Origin: Arenicola marina
Taxonomy: Eukaryota; Annelida; Polychaeta; Arenicolidae
Length of the DNA stretch: 64,000 nucleotides
Direction of reading: 5' to 3'
Assembly (NCBI GenBank): GCA_964019135.1
Contig: OZ025265.1
Location: forward strand, 21,551,143-21,615,142
Shown: piece by piece, positions 1 through 10,289 of the stretch
How positions within the stretch are numbered: position 1 is the stretch's first letter
How the letters are laid out: the number at the start of each line of letters is the position of its first letter
Made by a program: the position numbers and the translations under genes
The notes under the pieces: model-generated
What the model was told of the DNA's origin: nothing
The model's input: only the letters and a program-made list of their open reading frames with translations
Database searches by the model: none

Positions 1-1108
1 ATGATGTTGATGAAAGATATGATGATGTCGATGGAAGATAAGCTATCGATGGGAGATATGATGACGTCGATGGGAGATATGATGACGTCGATGGGAGATA
101 TGATGACGTTGAGGGAGATATGATGACGTCGATGGGAGACATGATGACGTGGAGGGAAATATGATGTCGATGAAAGATATGATGATGTCGATGGAAGATA
201 TGATGACGTCGATGGGTCACATGATGACGTCGATGGGAGATATGATGACGTCGATGGAAGATATGATGACGTTGAGGGAGATATGATGACGTCGATGGGA
301 GATATGATGACTTAAAGGGAAATATGATGGCGATGAAAGATATGATGATGTCGATGGGACATATGATGACGTCGATGGAAGATAGGATGACGTCGATGGA
401 AGATATGATGACGTAGATGGGACATATGATGACGTCGATGGGAGATATGATGACGTCGATGGAAGATATGATGACGTCGATGGGACACATGATGACGTCG
501 ATGGGAGATATGATGACGTCGATGGGAGATATGATGACGTTGATGGGAGATATGATGACGTCGATGGGAGATATGATGACTTGGAGGGAAATATGATGGC
601 GATGAAAGATATGATGATGTCGATGGGACATATGATGACGTCGATGGAAGATAGGATGACGTCGATGGAAGATATGATGACGTAGATGGGACATATGATG
701 ACGTCGATGGGAGATATCATGACGTCGATGGGAGATGTGATGACGTCGAGGGAGATATGATGACGTCGATGGGAGACATGATGACGTGGAGGGAAATATG
801 ATGTTGATGAAAAATATGATGATGTCGATGGGACATATGATGACGTCGATGGAAGATAGGATGACGTCGATGGAAGATATGATGACGTCGATGGGACATA
901 TGATGACGTCGATAGGAGATATGATGACGTCGATAGGAGATATAATGACGTCGAGGGAGATATGATGACGTCGATGGGAGATATGATGACGTGGAGGGAA
1001 ATATGATGTCGATGAAAAATATGATGATGTCGATGGAAGATAAGGTGTCGATGGGAGATATGATGACGTCGATGGGAGATATGATGACGTCGATGTAGAA
1101 AAATATGA
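1..1108. repeat. 21-bp minisatellite with GACGTC core
   Basis: About 52 imperfect copies of a 21-bp unit of the form GATATGATGACGTCGATGGG(A), with variants at the GGGA/GGAA and GTCG/GTGG positions. The array continues off the left edge of the window. Most units contain the palindrome GACGTC in the context TGACGTCG, one base short of a full CRE octamer. Because 21 is a multiple of 3, frames stay open; the 331-codon minus-strand frame at 217-1212 is a product of this periodicity. Confidence 0.95.
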
Positions 1109-1605
1109 TGACATCGATTAAGATAAGGAAGATAATGCTCTGGTGCCAGATAATTCGCTGTTGGTAGACGCCAGGGAAGACTCTGGTGCAGGACGTGGTG
1201 CGTCAGAGACAAGCGCCAGTGTTGTACTCTGGTAAGAATATTGGTTTCAAAAGGGACACCATAACCTAGGAATTTACTTGCACATTATGGTGGGGAGGGG
1301 GGGGAGGGGGCAGGGGCTGACAAGGACAGACTTGAACCACGTTTTACCTTGAGTAACCCCACACTTTCTTGAAAAAGGACATGGCATACGTACCCAGTGA
1401 AGCCCGCCACACCGGCCCGACGGCTGACGTATCAGGGCCTAACTGGCTAAAACCGCCGGGCGCGTCGTCCCCCAGGTAATACTCTCCGCTTGCGGGAATA
1501 TACATATGCCTGCATGCCCACGACGCTCGCACGGTTCCTTGGCACTGACAGAACCCTGGTTGCGGCTATAGCCAGCGTGGCCCTGGTGAGAAAAAAAAGA
1601 GATAT
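1109..1605. other. Unique sequence between minisatellites
   Basis: About 500 bp separating the 21-bp and 24-bp arrays. It has a G-rich tract near 1,290-1,310 and a GC-rich patch at 1,410-1,580. No coding exon, tRNA or transposon terminus is recognisable. Short open frames here show no family features. Confidence 0.6.
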
Positions 1606-1793
1606 CATGGTAATTATCCTATTATTTATCATGGCAATTAACCTATTATTTATCATGGTAATTATCATATTATTTATCGTGGCAATTCCCCTATTATTTA
1701 TCATGGTAATTATCATATTATTTATCATGGTAATTCTCAGATCATTTATTATGGTAATTACTAATTATTTATCACGTAATTACCATATTGTTT
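1606..1793. repeat. 24-bp minisatellite, about 7-8 copies
   Basis: Tandem units of 24 bp of the form ATCATGGTAATTATCATATT(ATTT), moderately diverged. The array runs directly into the 26-bp array that follows; both units share the start ATCATG. Confidence 0.9.
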
Positions 1794-3733
1794 ATCACGG
1801 TAAATATCATGATGTTTTTGCGGTGGTCAATATCATGATGTTTTTGCAGTGGTCAATATCATGATGTTTTTGCGGTGGTCAATATCATGATATTTTTGCG
1901 ATGTTAAATATCATGATGTTTTAGCGGTGGTTAATATAATGATGTTTTAGCGGTGGTCAATATCATGATGTTTTTGCAGTGGTCAATATCATGATGTTTT
2001 AGCGGTAGTAAATATTATGATGTTTTTGCGGTGGTAAATATCATGATGTTTTAGCGGTGGTCAATATCATGATGTTTTAGCGGTGGTAAATATCATGATG
2101 TTTTAGCGGTGGTCAATATCATGATGTTTTTGCAGTGGTCAATATCATGATGTTTTGCGATGGTAAATGTCATGATGTTTTTGTGGTGGTCAATATTTTT
2201 GCGGTGGTCAATATTATGATGTTTTTGCGGTGGTAAATATCATGATGTTTTAGCGGTGGTCAATATCATGATGTTTTTGCAGTGGTCAATATCATGATGT
2301 TTTAGCGGTGGTAAATATCATGATGTTTTTGCAGTGGTCAATATCATGATGTTTTAGCGGTGGTCAATATCATGATGTTTAAGCGGTGGTAAATATTATG
2401 ATGTTTTTGCAGTGGTCAATATCATGATGTTTTAGCGGTGGTAAATATCATGATGTTTTAGCGGTGGTTAATATCATGATGTTTTGCGATGGTACATATC
2501 ATGATGTTTTTGCAGTGGTCAATATCATGATGTTTTAGCGGTGGTCAATATCATGATGTTTTTGCAGTGGTCAATATCATGATGTTTTAGCGGTGGTCAA
2601 TATCATGATGTTTTTGCAGTGGTCAATATCATGATGTTTTAGCGGTGGTAAATATCATGATGTTTTAGCGGTGGTCAATATCATGATGTTTTTGCAGTGG
2701 TCAATATCATGATGTTTTAGCGGTGGTAAATATCATGATGTTTTAGCGGTGGTTAATATCATGATGTTTTGCGATGGTACATATCATGATGTTTTTGCAG
2801 TGGTCAATATCATGATGTTTTAGCGGTGGTCAATATCATGATGTTTTTGCAGTGGTCAATATCATGATGTTTTTGCAGTGGTCAATATCATGATGTTTTA
2901 GCGGTGGTAAATATCATGATGTTTTTGCAGTGGTCAATATCATGATGTTTTAGCGGTGGTAAATATCATGATGTTTTAGCGGTGGTCAATATCATGATGT
3001 TTTTGCAGTGGTCAATATCATGATGTTTTAGCGGTGGTAAATATCATGATGTTTTAGCGGTGGTCAATATCATGATGTTTTTGCAGTGGTCAATATCATG
3101 ATGTTTTAGCGGTGGTAAATATCATGATGTTTTAGCGGTGGTCAATATCATGATGTTTTTGCGGTGGTCAATATCATGATGTTTTTGCAGTGGTCAATAT
3201 CATGATGTTTTAGCGGTGGTAAATATCATGATGTTTTTGCAGTGGTCAATATCATGATGTTTTAGCGGTGGTAAATATCATGATGTTTTAGCGGTGGTCA
3301 ATATCATGATGTTTTTGCAGTGGTCAATATCATGATGTTTTAGCGGTGGTAAATATCATGATGTTTTAGCGGTGGTCAATATCATGATGTTTTTGCAGTG
3401 GTCAATATCATGATGTTTTAGCGGTGGTAAATATCATGATGTTTTGCGATGGTAAATATCATGATGTTTTTTGGTGGTCAATATTTTTGTGGTGGTCAAT
3501 ATCATGATGTTTTTGCGGTGGTAAATATCATGATGTTTTGCGATGGTAAATATCATGATGTTTTTGCGGTGGTCAATATTTTTGCGGTGGTCAATATCAT
3601 GATGTTTCTGCGGTGGTAAATATCATGATGTTTTGCAATGGTACATATCATGATGTTTTTGCGGTGGGCAATAATTTTGCGATGGTAAGTATCATGATGT
3701 TTTTGCGGTGATAAAATATCATGACGTTTTTGC
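1794..3733. repeat. 26-bp minisatellite, about 74 copies
   Basis: Units of 26 bp consisting of ATCATGATGTTTT, then A or T, then GCGGTGG or GCAGTGG, then TCAAT or TAAAT. Each unit begins with the palindrome ATCATGAT. Two main subtypes alternate in short runs (TTTTAGCGG with TAAAT; TTTTTGCAG with TCAAT), which suggests higher-order duplication. The array ends exactly where the left arm of the large inverted duplication begins. Confidence 0.95.
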
Positions 3734-4381
3734 GGCTCCACAGAGGAGAACGTCCCCTAATGATGACCCGCGGTCGGCCGAATGGCTCGGATAGTTGTAT
3801 TAATTTTAGTTTTATTACTGGCGAAATCTTGTTTTGGCCATTATATCTCCGTACGTTTGTGCTGGCATTTTATGTTATTTGTCGGTCTGGCTTTGGCTGT
3901 CGGTCTGTGGGTGTGTGCGGCCATGGAAACCATCACAGGGGAATGTGGGCGGGAAGGGGCATTTACGTTCCTCGGGAAGGACTTTTCTTCCCATCATGAG
4001 CTGGGAACTTAGAAGATCTTCAGTTAGATATTCGATATAACCGGACCAAAATAGGCTACAGGGTACAATACTCCCCTCTGCGGGTTGATAATGTTCAATA
4101 GGTTGGCACAGCACAAAAAAACAATGACCCACCATGGTCTAATAGCAGATGGTCTTTTTTTTATTTGCAGACAACGCGTGTTATTGGTAACGAATTACTG
4201 GACCTTCCTGTTATACAACTACAAGACAACTATAGCCGCGCATCATTGTTCAACATGAGTACGACATGTCCATTAATTATAGAAATACACATATATATAT
4301 ACAAAGCATGTCAAATATGTAGGTAGATAACAACTACAATGGACTTATATCCCAGATCGCATAGTGCGAGATGATCGAGAC

Positions 4382-4514
4382 TATGTATAAGTTAATGTCC
4401 AAGGAACATGACATTACCGAAACATACTCGAGTCCGAGGGCGAAACCCGCGCACCCATTGTCATCTGGGTAATGTCGGTTTCCGAGGACATTAATTTATG
4501 TATAATCCACGTCG
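4382..4514. repeat. Small imperfect foldback in left arm
   Basis: The segment 4,382-4,425 is an imperfect inverted match of about 4,469-4,514. The shared core is GGACATTAA(C/T)TTAT on one side and its complement on the other. The outer copy is also present in the right arm, but the inner copy lies in the part that does not match the right arm, so the foldback formed after the arms split or was lost on the other side. No transposon features seen. Confidence 0.55.
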
Positions 4515-5084
4515 TTCTGGCTCACACACACTAAATTACGAAAAAAATAATGTCTTGAGAGAACAATCGAGTGACGTCGCCAGTGAAATTTACGGAGCGG
4601 AGACAACACGCCAGGATCTATGACCAGTGCGTTTGTGATTGTCTGGCTCACGAGGAACACGTTTATGTAATTCGGGTAGGTTCCCAGGCGAGTTGTCCTT
4701 TCAAATGACCATCATGATAGGAGTCATTCCATAAACAACACATAAATGATGACGTTGGTCGGGGTAACTAGATACACAAATATATAAACAGGTGCCTCTG
4801 GGAGCCCCAAAATCGTCCCCATCCAAGTACATTGAACTGTGTAAAGTTCGGGCCCTCTCCAGTTTGATAATTGACCGATCCAGGCTGTCAATCATTCACT
4901 AACGGCACTGTTGCTTTTATCCAATCACGTGGCGAAGAACGGTCTTCCACGTGCGTTATGTCCGACAAACAAGTTCGACAAACAAAGCAGCATGTCAGTT
5001 TCAGACATGAGTATTTTTCACTTATACCATCAGTACCATCAGCTATGATGGTCAATTTCATGCTCACGCTTAACGAGAAAGGAC

Positions 5085-6320
5085 TCAAGCGTGGGCTGGG
5101 CTTAGTGTCGGTGTGTGGAACGGTGCAATATCTTCCACTCCTTCTTCAACACTCCGGGAGGTCTCGCATCCAGATGACGTCATCTCTGTGGCCAGATCCC
5201 GCATGGGGAAGGTCGGCACAACGACAGTCGTCGTAGAACGGCTGTCGTCGGACAGCGATGTGGTAGTAACGCTGCTTTTATGGGAATCTCCCGAGCTACT
5301 GCTAACGCACGACACTCTGGCGAGACATTTTCTCACCAAGGCCGCGAGATCTCGTCTGAAGGAGGCGGACACGAGTACGTAGAAGAAGAAGTTGATGGAG
5401 TGGTTAATCATAACGAATAACCTGAAAGTTGTCATGAGGATCTCCGGATATGGAAGATGCAACTCCCCAGTAGCGTCGACCGCGAAAAGCGTGTTCAGGG
5501 GTAACTCAAGGACGACATACGTCACGGAAACTGTTAGCACAGTTGTTGTTGCCTTGGCAGCCTGCTCACCGGATGTTCCATTGGCCGCTTTATGGCTTCT
5601 ACGTGACGTCACGAATAACTTAATGACGATCAAGGCGTTTAATACAATAAGAGCAACAATGGGCAAAAACGCGTAGAGGGTGCCAACTATAGCGTAGTGT
5701 ATTTCTGTACTAAACCTGGGATGGCTTGCTCTGCAGTCTTCTTCCGCGGCGAAGATCACAAAAGCGGAGGCGCTATAGCCCGCCACCAACACGGTCACGG
5801 CTCCTATGACGCAAAATGCCCTTTTCGGGGTGTTGATTAGCTTAGCCTTCAGCGGGAAGTAGACGGCCACGAACCTATCAACGGTGACGCAGACCACGAG
5901 CAAAGCGCTCATGATGGCTCCGAAGGTCAGGAGGAACTCGCGCGTTGTACATATGTGATAAATACCTTCGATCCGCCAGATTGGATACAGCCAGAAGCTA
6001 TAGGACAAGTTGACCACTGACAAGCAGTCGGTCCAGGCGAGGACAGCCAGGTAGACGGTGGTAGACGTCCGACACACGCCGCTCGACACTATCGTCAGGA
6101 AGCTGACGGCGTTGCCAAGCAACCCGATCACCATGACGATGGGGGTGACGTACGCAACAGCAGGGTTTACGTATGCCACGTAAATAAAGTGTGTCGTCGG
6201 CGTCGCTTCATCGTATGCTGCGGTCGTCAGGGGCGTGGCACCATCTGTGACGTCATCGTAGGCAACGTCTTCCATGGCGGACGTGTTGTCATCCTGCGCC
6301 GCACGAGAGAGCCACTGCAT
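5085..6320 (-). CDS. Class A (rhodopsin-like) peptide-type GPCR, copy 1
   Basis: A 411-residue seven-transmembrane receptor on the minus strand, expected at the plasma membrane and coupled to G proteins; the ligand is unknown. Numbering follows the equal-length copy 2. TM1 has the GN motif (69-70), TM2 has LAWTD with the sodium-site Asp at 98, TM3 starts at Cys124 and ends in DRF (148-150, a variant of DRY), Cys196 in loop 2 can pair with Cys124, TM5 has Pro220, TM6 has LELP in place of CWxP, and TM7 has NHSINFFFY in place of NPxxY. The Ser/Thr-rich tail (about 330-411) suits arrestin binding. TM2 and TM7 resemble FMRFamide-receptor-like orphans. The frame is open upstream to 6,554, but the extra 78 residues are not preserved in copy 2, and an AG acceptor lies at about 6,379 (minus strand). 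I therefore start at the shared Met; an upstream exon is possible. About 20 residues differ from copy 2. Confidence 0.9.
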   Translation of the reverse strand: MQWLSRAAQDDNTSAMEDVAYDDVTDGATPLTTAAYDEATPTTHFIYVAYVNPAVAYVTPIVMVIGLLGNAVSFLTIVSSGVCRTSTTVYLAVLAWTDCLSVVNLSYSFWLYPIWRIEGIYHICTTREFLLTFGAIMSALLVVCVTVDRFVAVYFPLKAKLINTPKRAFCVIGAVTVLVAGYSASAFVIFAAEEDCRASHPRFSTEIHYAIVGTLYAFLPIVALIVLNALIVIKLFVTSRRSHKAANGTSGEQAAKATTTVLTVSVTYVVLELPLNTLFAVDATGELHLPYPEILMTTFRLFVMINHSINFFFYVLVSASFRRDLAALVRKCLARVSCVSSSSGDSHKSSVTTTSLSDDSRSTTTVVVPTFPMRDLATEMTSSGCETSRSVEEGVEDIAPFHTPTLSPAHA

Positions 6321-6784
6321 GTCGCTTTTGCCGCGAGAGGGAGACACGTTCCAGATTGGGACTGTCAGCGTCACTCCTGAGTAAATATCGATTAAGGAAC
6401 ATAAGACTTGTATATGTGTCATGATGTTAGAGTCTGTTGATAACGCGTAAATGCACGTAATCTTAGTCCCGTTTGAATCAGTTCTTTCAAACATACAATT
6501 AATGTCAAAGTACATAATTGCGCCACGACTGAACGTTATAACAACATACAGCAAATCTACTGTCTAAATGATGAATGATTATGTTGTGCCATGTGGTTAT
6601 TGTAGCCTTCGTTTTCGCTATAAAATGCATTAAACACTAAGAAGTGAGTAGCAAAAAATGCCTGCATTCAAGACTAAAAAGTGAGTACCACATACATGCC
6701 TGTTTAACCAAATGCCTGATGAACCAGCCATCACGCGACTGTGGTATCATTCTTTCTACTAGCTATCAATTTGACGTACCGGAT

Positions 6785-7178
6785 TGTTTCCTTTATCTGA
6801 ACACGCTTATCTGTGATGAAGCCATTTAATTGAACAAGCACGTTAGGCCGCGACACTCTTACCCACCCCTACCCCGTCCCACCTGACACCTTCGCCCACA
6901 AGACAATCGCTCTTCCGAAGTTAACTCCCTGCCCAGCCCTACCTATACAAATCAGTAGATAGCTATTACAAAGACCAGGAAGCGAAAAACAGTTTCTTTC
7001 ATATTAACTCATCGAAGTTATAAAGCCAGCCCAAGGGGGCTATCAGCCCTGTCTCCTGTCTATCAGCTTATTCAAGCCCGGGCGCTTATTCCAGCCGGGC
7101 GCTTATTCAAGCCCGGGCGCTTATTTATTTTTTGTGTCTCATTGATGGGCGCTTATTCAAACAGGGGGGCTTAATCGA
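6785..7178. mobile_element. Left-arm-specific insertion with GGGCGCTTATTCAAGCC repeats
   Basis: About 390 bp present in the left arm but absent from the right, where the flanks (GACGTA and TTGGGAGGCAATCG) lie only about 10 bp apart near 19,250-19,275. The right third carries four direct copies of GCGCTTATTC with CAAGCC-type extensions, at about 7,065-7,165. The insertion has no coding potential and no clear terminal repeats. I read it as a non-autonomous dispersed element or part of one; the family is not determined. Confidence 0.6.
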
Positions 7179-7444
7179 GCTTTGGGAGGCAATCGCCACA
7201 AAACCGTAGTTTATATTTTCATCGCCAGATGTCTCGCGCGCTCTGATAATCGTCTATTTTAACGTAGTTAGTCACCAACCATTGTCCTCTTGGCAATTTC
7301 CGGTTGGACGCAACACCGCCAGACTTGCAATAAGTATAAAGATGGATTGCTTCATCTTCTCAGACGCCATCATGCGCACTGAAATCATTCAAAGAGAACC
7401 AAAATATAGAACCAATATGCAAACCATATTAACTATTACAGTGA

Positions 7445-7597
7445 TAGAACAGAGATTGAAGTAAACTTTTGGACACCTCTAAGAAGCGGGCCACACATTA
7501 CCTTCAGTTGAGCGATATATAGAACATTGAACAATAACTGCGCTTTGCACAGAATACTGTTGTTTTGCTACCCTTTTAATAAGCTTAAGTTCACTAT
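7445..7597. repeat. 153-bp direct repeat flanking the LINE insert (5' copy)
   Basis: From TAGAACAG to CACTAT. The same 153 bp recurs at 7,824-7,976 with roughly 90% identity and equal length. The right arm has a single copy (about 18,835-18,990, reversed). The pair is best read as an unusually long target-site duplication around the LINE fragment. Confidence 0.8.
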
Positions 7598-7823
7598 GGT
7601 TTGTGAAACTGGACTTGAAACGCCAATCTAGGCGTCCACCAGCGAGCACAAACCTGGATCTATTGACAGGTTACCGTTGTGATGACTGTGGTAAGCTCTC
7701 TCGATCACAGATAGGCTTATTCAGTCATCAGCGTAAATGCCGCGTTACGAATCGTATAACTTAAACCAAACAAAGCTGCAAATCCATCGTCGCTCGCAGA
7801 CGGACGGATGCCAACAACAAAGG
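7598..7823 (+). mobile_element. 5'-truncated LINE 3' end with C-terminal zinc finger
   Basis: A 226-bp insert. An open frame running in from the left edge encodes the last 51 or so residues of a LINE ORF2 and ends at TAA 7,762-7,764. It contains CDDCGKLSRSQIGLFSHQRK followed by Cys, a C-x2-C...H-x4-C finger. Such a finger typically closes the reverse-transcriptase protein of several invertebrate non-LTR elements. A short 3' tail of about 60 bp follows and ends in CAACAACAAAGG, with no long poly-A. The rest of the element is missing, as expected from 5' truncation during target-primed reverse transcription. The insert is absent from the right arm. Confidence 0.82.
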
Positions 7824-7976
7824 TAGAACAGAAATTAAAGCAATATTCTGGACACCTCTAAGAAGTGGGCCAGACATTACCTTCAGTCGAGCGATATATA
7901 GAACATTGAAGAATAGTTGCGCTTTGCACAGAATACTGTTTTTTGGCTACCCTTATAATAAGCTTAAGTTCACTAT
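7824..7976. repeat. 153-bp direct repeat flanking the LINE insert (3' copy)
   Basis: Second copy of the duplication described at 7,445-7,597. Downstream sequence (TATTTTACCTTCCTCGC) continues as in the right arm, confirming that the insert plus one copy is the extra material. Confidence 0.8.
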
Positions 7977-8044
7977 TATTTTACCTTCCTCGCCTGAATG
8001 GGTCCTTGCTGGAAGGGAACCTCGTGGGAATGGCGGAGTCGGGG

Positions 8045-8250
8045 TCTTGGCCGGCTCATTTTATTTGCCTGCCGCCGCCCCCCCCCCCCCCCCGCACGGG
8101 TGACCGTGGAAACGTTGTGTATACGTCACGGCGGGGGCCTTGTTATGGAGTGCGTTCTCCTCTTCTCTCACAAGACGGCGCCACCCTGCGACCTTCAGGC
8201 GGGCAGACAAGTGCGCGGTGAGTGGGGAGGTGTGGGCGGGAGGGGGGGGG
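8045..8250. other. Conserved non-coding segment in both arms
   Basis: A GC-rich stretch shared with the right arm (about 18,560-18,775, reversed), including GTGACCGTGGAAACGTTG, a CGTCACGGCGGGGGCC block and AAGACGGCGCCACCCTG. Frames differ between the two copies because of C/G homopolymer length changes, which argues against coding. It could be a promoter-like CpG-rich patch or part of a repeat; I see no decisive element. Confidence 0.4.
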
Positions 8251-8337
8251 GGGCTTGGCGATGAAATGTGATGAAGAGAGTTAGAGTGAGTTGTAGGGGG
8301 GGGGGGGAAGAGTGAGGGTGAGAGAAGGTGCGAGGAT

Positions 8338-8391
8338 GAGAGAAAAGGTAAATGAGAATGAGGGTGAGGGTGAGGGTGAGACTAAGAAAAG

Positions 8392-8435
<44 letters not shown>

Positions 8436-8500
8436 AAGAGTGAGGGTGAGAGATAAGGTGAGGGTAAGGGTGAGCGTGAGGGTGATAATGGGCTTGAGGG
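8338..8500 (+). repeat. (TGAGGG)n hexamer tract, left arm
   Basis: An imperfect tract of GAGGGT units, at its purest over 8,390-8,440. It is the complement of the CCCTCA tract at 18,378-18,465 in the right arm, so it predates the duplication. The G-rich strand has regularly spaced GGG triplets and could form G-quadruplexes. The unit resembles a variant telomeric repeat, but nothing else here is telomeric. Confidence 0.85.
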
Positions 8501-9476
8501 TGAGGATGGCACGCGAAACACCAAAACGGCCAGCACCCAACCACCCACCACATACAATCGACTGCACTTTCCCACACTGATCCGTGTGTTGTCTCTCCTG
8601 ATCCTTATGTGGCAATAAAAAGTTTGTGTTTTGACTTTGCAGTCATTCTTCGTGAACCAATGACATGGAAAAGCTACGTTGAGACGTGTTTTGATTACAT
8701 GGAGAGATACATCCTGACCGAGTGCTAATATCAACATGGGAATTGTTTTTTTAAAACCTGTTTTAACTGCAAGATTGTTAGTCTGGATATCATGTGTTTG
8801 CGTCTTATCATACGTATTAGACTTGAGGTCAACACGGACAAAAACACCTACTTATTTTGACTAATTTAAGAAACTGAATGTCACCAATTATCCAACGAAT
8901 CATGATATTTCTCTTGAGCCACACAATATCACGGTCTTGGAAAGACAAGGGCGGATACGAGACCACAGGGGCTTCGCACCCTTGGTTTGAGAAAAAACAT
9001 ATTGACTCAGCATTTGAATGATGATACAGCACCTGCTTGACTGAGAAGTGACACCCGGCCCATTGGGTCTCTCTGTAGTGTACAATTACCCGTTTCGTAT
9101 TGCAAATGGTAGTATCAAAGCTAAACAAATACGCGTTCAGGCAGATTTATATCCAAACTCTTGGCTGCATCTTCTGATTCCAGGTTAGCGGCCTCGTGAG
9201 AACGGCGGATTCATATCACCATGGGAGAGGGGGAGGGGGGGGGGGTGGAGGGGAGGGGCGCACTTACCGAATCCACGGGGAACGCGGCGAACGCGAGACA
9301 TCAATGTACGCGAAGCCACTCACATATAATGGGCGTAATTAGTGAGATTAAGGGCCCCTTGGGAGCGATAATACTACTCGATAGATCTGGAATAATCTAC
9401 TTAATTAAACTATTTAACTACCGGAATCAACGGCAAACGCGAGACATCAAAGTACGCGAAGCAACTGCCATTTCAG

Positions 9477-9820
9477 GGTCTGACAGCCACTGTGAAATGA
9501 TCAAGACTCTCGCCGATCTAGCTCGCGAACCACTCGCAGCTCCGATCTTGTATATGTATTATGGGCAGCTACAGGATATATTGGCCAAATACGGATACAC
9601 CTGTGTGAAGACCATGACGGACGTCCGGACTGCCTACCAGAAGCTGTTGCTGAACCCAGCCATGGCAGGAGCGGCACACAACGTGGCTGCTTATCGCCTT
9701 CAGGACGGCCACCAGACAGGATTCCATGACGACGGCGATGACGGTACCGGGAGATACCTGCAGTATCTACAGCAGAGATATATAATTACTGTGGCCCATT
9801 TTCTTCGCGGACTAGACCAA
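9477..9820 (+). pseudogene. Impact_N (UPF0029)-like fragment or single exon
   Basis: The frame at 9,221-9,877 contains a protein-like middle section that starts right after an AG acceptor (CATTTCAG, AG at 9,475-9,476). About 95-110 residues follow. The strongest part is AHNVAAYRL, about 6 residues, GFHDDGDDGTGRYLQYL, then IITVAHFLRG. This matches the signature of the Impact N-terminal/UPF0029 domain (HN-aYR, then DDGDDG-G--L, then a V-V--F-GG strand), found in IMPACT and YigZ-type proteins. The match stops abruptly at about 9,820, where a short repeat cluster begins, and no downstream exon was found. The upstream part of the frame is repeat sequence shared with the right arm and is not coding. 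Either a truncated pseudogene copy or a lone exon; the function of this copy is unknown. Confidence 0.5.
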
Positions 9821-9945
9821 ATTTCAGAGCGGGGTCGACCAAATTTCAGAGCGGGATCGACCAAATTTCAGTGCTGAATGGTCGACTCCGCGCCGAAGCC
9901 AGGTCGACTCCGCGCTGCAATTTGGTCAACTCCGCGCAGAAATGT
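9815..9945. repeat. 22-bp triplet repeat with inverted partner
   Basis: Three tandem copies of GACCAAATTTCAG with a spacer (AGCGGGRTC) are followed within 40 bp by the complementary motif (GGTCGACTCCGCGC twice, then CAATTTGGTCAACTCCGCGC). The cluster can fold back on itself. It interrupts the Impact_N-like frame and may be the end of a non-autonomous element. Confidence 0.55.
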
Positions 9946-10289
9946 TCCCTAAGGGCCACAGCACTTAACATGTTGCACGTTGTTGTCTTTGTGACACGCC
10001 AAACATCTAACAGGCAATCAGGCCCGCCAAAGTTCAAACTGCCGGAAAGAGCACTGGGATCAGCACTAGAGGTCCATAGACTGACAGACGCTAAGTCCTA
10101 CTCTACGAAGTCACCGGTATCTACAGCCACCGGTATCCACAGCCACATGTATCCACAGCCACACGTATACAACTAGGTATGGCATCCGTATCTGCGTTGA
10201 TGTTCAGCGTCCCGCTCCATGAATGGATGCTTCGCAATGTGCCCCCAATGTCTCGTCCTCGCCACATCATTCGTTATATCAATCTCAAT
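9946..10289. other. Non-coding stretch, short CCACAGCCAC repeats
   Basis: Contains a short cluster of repeated ATCCACAGCCACA-type motifs at about 10,110-10,165. No gene, RNA or transposon feature recognised. Confidence 0.5.

Larger units (their letters stand above)
3734..9400 (+). repeat. Left arm of a large inverted duplication
   Basis: This arm matches the reverse complement of about 16,605-22,340. The outer edge is anchored by CACAGAGGAGAA at 3,739-3,750, against TTCTCCTCTGTG at 22,323-22,334. The inner edge is anchored by the GAATCCACGGGGAACGCGGC segment at 9,270-9,290, against its complement at 16,720-16,742. The match covers the GPCR gene, its flanks, a TGAGGG tract and a gene-free segment at 8,830-9,390. 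The arms are interrupted by private insertions (6,785-7,178 and 7,598-7,823 here; 17,130-18,045 and 21,522-21,750 in the right arm) and by a non-matching stretch (4,410-4,868 against 21,180-21,498). Duplication followed by independent decay is the simplest reading. Confidence 0.93.

Noticed and set aside
217-1212. 331-codon His/Ser-rich minus-strand frame
   Set aside because: Periodic translation of the 21-bp minisatellite.
1794-3733. CRISPR-like array
   Set aside because: Units are directly contiguous with no unique spacers, and the surrounding DNA is animal with introns, LINEs and SINEs.
6321-6554. 78-residue N-terminal extension of GPCR copy 1
   Set aside because: The matching frame in copy 2 has a stop and GTG instead of ATG, while an AG acceptor lies in the same place in both. 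The extension is probably intron or 5' UTR.
8338-8500. True telomere or telomere fusion
   Set aside because: The unit is TGAGGG without TTAGGG copies, the tract is short and it lies inside a duplicated arm on both sides.
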